A DNA stretch of 8,136 bases from Gemmatimonadota bacterium (lineage in GTDB: Bacteria; Gemmatimonadota; Gemmatimonadetes; Gemmatimonadales; GWC2-71-9), in assembly GCA_027294815.1 (NCBI GenBank), contig JAPULP010000205.1, forward strand, positions 1 through 8,136, written 5' to 3'. Below, piece by piece: positions 7,335-8,136 of the stretch (within the stretch, counting starts at the first letter, position 1; the number at the start of each line of letters is the position of its first letter). A model generated the notes under the pieces. That model saw only the letters and a list, made by a program, of their open reading frames with translations. It searched no databases and was not told the origin of the DNA. The translations under genes and the position numbers were made by a program.

Positions 7335-7340
7335 CTCCCG
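7321..7340 (-). other. Perfect dyad (7-bp stem, 6-base loop), weak terminator or leader hairpin candidate
   Basis: CGGGAGG at 7321-7327 pairs with CCTCCCG at 7334-7340 around a six-base loop. The stem is all G-C except one A-T pair. No T-tract follows on either strand, so it is not a standard intrinsic terminator. It could attenuate read-through from the S58 gene, stabilise an mRNA end, or be a by-product of the overlapping 8-bp repeat. Confidence 0.4.
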
Positions 7341-7362
7341 ACCCGACCCCCATCGCGCGCTT

Positions 7363-7432
7363 CACGGCGCACGTCTTACGGCTCACGGCTCACGACTCAC
7401 GACTCACGGCTCACGACTCACGGCTCACGAAT
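7363..7432. repeat. Heptamer tandem array CACGRCT, about 10 units
   Basis: From 7363 the plus strand can be read as consecutive 7-base units. Those from 7384 to 7425 are six perfect copies of CACGRCT, with A and G alternating irregularly at the fifth base. The outer units are degenerate (CACGGCG, CACGTCT, TACGGCT on one side, CACGAAT on the other). On the minus strand each core unit contains TGA; because 7 is not a multiple of 3, the array places stops in all three frames. It includes the stop codon and last residues of the S58 peptidase gene and fills about half of the gap before the M55 gene. Confidence 0.9.
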
Positions 7433-8136
7433 CACCCCATACTTCTTCAGAATCTTGGCCGTCTCATCGAGCGGAAGCGCTTCGGCGGTACCCCGATGCC
7501 CCCGCACCGTGGTCGCAAGAAAAATCGAATTGTAGATGGCCTCTTCGGTCGCCTCGATCACCGCATGGAAGAGCGGGCTCATGCCGTTATTGCCTACGGG
7601 CTCGTGGTTGGGCAGATCGGATACCATCACCGAAGAGAATGCGATCACATAATCGCCCGAGCCATTGGTCATCGAGCTTCCGGTGCGGGCGAGGCCGGCC
7701 AAAGCGCGGCGTGCGAGCCGCTCGAGGTTGCGGAACCTGAGTGGCGCGTCGGTAGCCACCACGATCATTATAGAACCGTCCCCACCCGTCCCGTCGTCGG
7801 CGACATCGTCACCCACCGCATCGCTGCGTCTCTCCGTCTCTCCGCCCTCTTGCCGGTCTCCTACCCCGCGGAGGTAATATCTTCCCAGTTCCTGTCCCAC
7901 CGGGGCACCCCGCACCGAAAACACACCACCGAAATTCGACTGGACCAACACCCCAACGGTGTAACCGCCCATCTCCGACGGGATGCGACGGCTGGAAGTT
8001 CCGATGCCCCCCTTCCACCCGAGGGCCCGCGTTCCCCGCCCGGCCCCGACGCTCCCCTGCTCCACTGCCCCCGATCTCGCGTCGTCGATCGCGCGTAAGA
8101 CGTCCACTTCCCTCACCGGCCGAGCCCGAATGTCGC
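7418..8136 (-). CDS. dmpA: Family S58 self-processing aminopeptidase (DmpA/P1 type), N-terminus off the window
   Basis: The frame is open from the right edge to the TGA at 7418, giving 239 complete codons; roughly the first 130 residues of a normal 375-residue DmpA-like protein are missing. A GTG at 8116 is in frame, but the reading frame continues upstream to the edge (DIRARPVREVDVL), so I treat the gene as cut. Counting from that GTG, the signatures are SVGAGRG (22-28), WKGGIGTSSR (34-43), YTVGVLVQSNFGG (52-64), the self-cleavage site DG-SIM with the nucleophile S115, RTGSSMTNGSGD (144-155), and NSIFLATTVRG (196-206). S58 proteins cut themselves before this serine into alpha and beta chains, then release N-terminal residues from peptides; DmpA accepts L-residues from peptides and D-residues from amides and esters. 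A Gly/Asp-rich linker (84-114) precedes the cut site. The last residues, REP, are encoded by the heptamer array. Confidence 0.9.
   Translation of the reverse strand, partial: DIRARPVREVDVLRAIDDARSGAVEQGSVGAGRGTRALGWKGGIGTSSRRIPSEMGGYTVGVLVQSNFGGVFSVRGAPVGQELGRYYLRGVGDRQEGGETERRSDAVGDDVADDGTGGDGSIMIVVATDAPLRFRNLERLARRALAGLARTGSSMTNGSGDYVIAFSSVMVSDLPNHEPVGNNGMSPLFHAVIEATEEAIYNSIFLATTVRGHRGTAEALPLDETAKILKKYGVIREP

Noticed and set aside
7321..7340. Strong intrinsic terminator
   Set aside because: The stem is good but no T-run follows on either strand, so I list it only as a dyad of uncertain role.
7363..7432. CRISPR array
   Set aside because: The units are 7 bases long and directly adjacent with no spacers, so this is a simple tandem repeat.
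7272..7535. Plus-strand frame with SRLTTHDSRLTTHGSR repeats
   Set aside because: The peptide repeat is only the heptamer DNA array read in a frame opposite the S58 gene end; there is no ribosome binding site or domain.

Overview
The window is a high-GC stretch of bacterial DNA in which every gene I accept is on the minus strand. Transcription therefore runs from the right edge towards the left edge. Nothing in it identifies the organism firmly. The GC content, the GTG starts, the exported peptidases and the family mix suggest a free-living environmental bacterium of a high-GC phylum; Gemmatimonadota or a similar soil or aquatic lineage is a guess only.

In transcription order the layout is as follows. 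(1) The C-terminal two thirds of an S58 (DmpA/P1-type) self-processing aminopeptidase, cut by the right edge. (2) A 134-base gap holding two short tandem repeats (7-bp and 8-bp units) and a perfect dyad. (3) An exported M55 D-aminopeptidase of the DppA type. (4) A class I gamma-type aspartate aminotransferase. (5) An exported amidohydrolase of the YtcJ/Amidohydro_3 group. (6) A metal-dependent class I SAM O-methyltransferase. (7) A NurA-domain nuclease whose ATG overlaps the methyltransferase stop by 4 bases. (8) A HerA-type DNA-translocase ATPase with a HAS-barrel, cut by the left edge with 578 residues visible.

From the M55 gene onward the junctions are a 22-base gap, a 24-base gap, a 16-base gap, a 4-base overlap and a 35-base gap. 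This fits one transcription unit. The genes fall into two blocks: a peptide and amino-acid block (S58, M55, aminotransferase, amidohydrolase) and a DNA-processing block (NurA, HerA), with the methyltransferase between them. The first block looks suited to breaking down D-residue-containing or otherwise blocked peptides outside the cytoplasm, with an aminotransferase for the products inside. NurA and HerA are known partners in a hexameric translocase plus nuclease that resects DNA ends.

The most notable points are the bacterial NurA-HerA pair, whose ATPase has an altered Walker A loop; the pairing of two unrelated aminopeptidases with D-residue or mixed-chirality activity; and a heptamer array that runs through the stop codon of the S58 gene. 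I found no RNA genes, CRISPR arrays, insertion sequences or clear promoters. Outside the 134-base gap the window is almost wholly coding.
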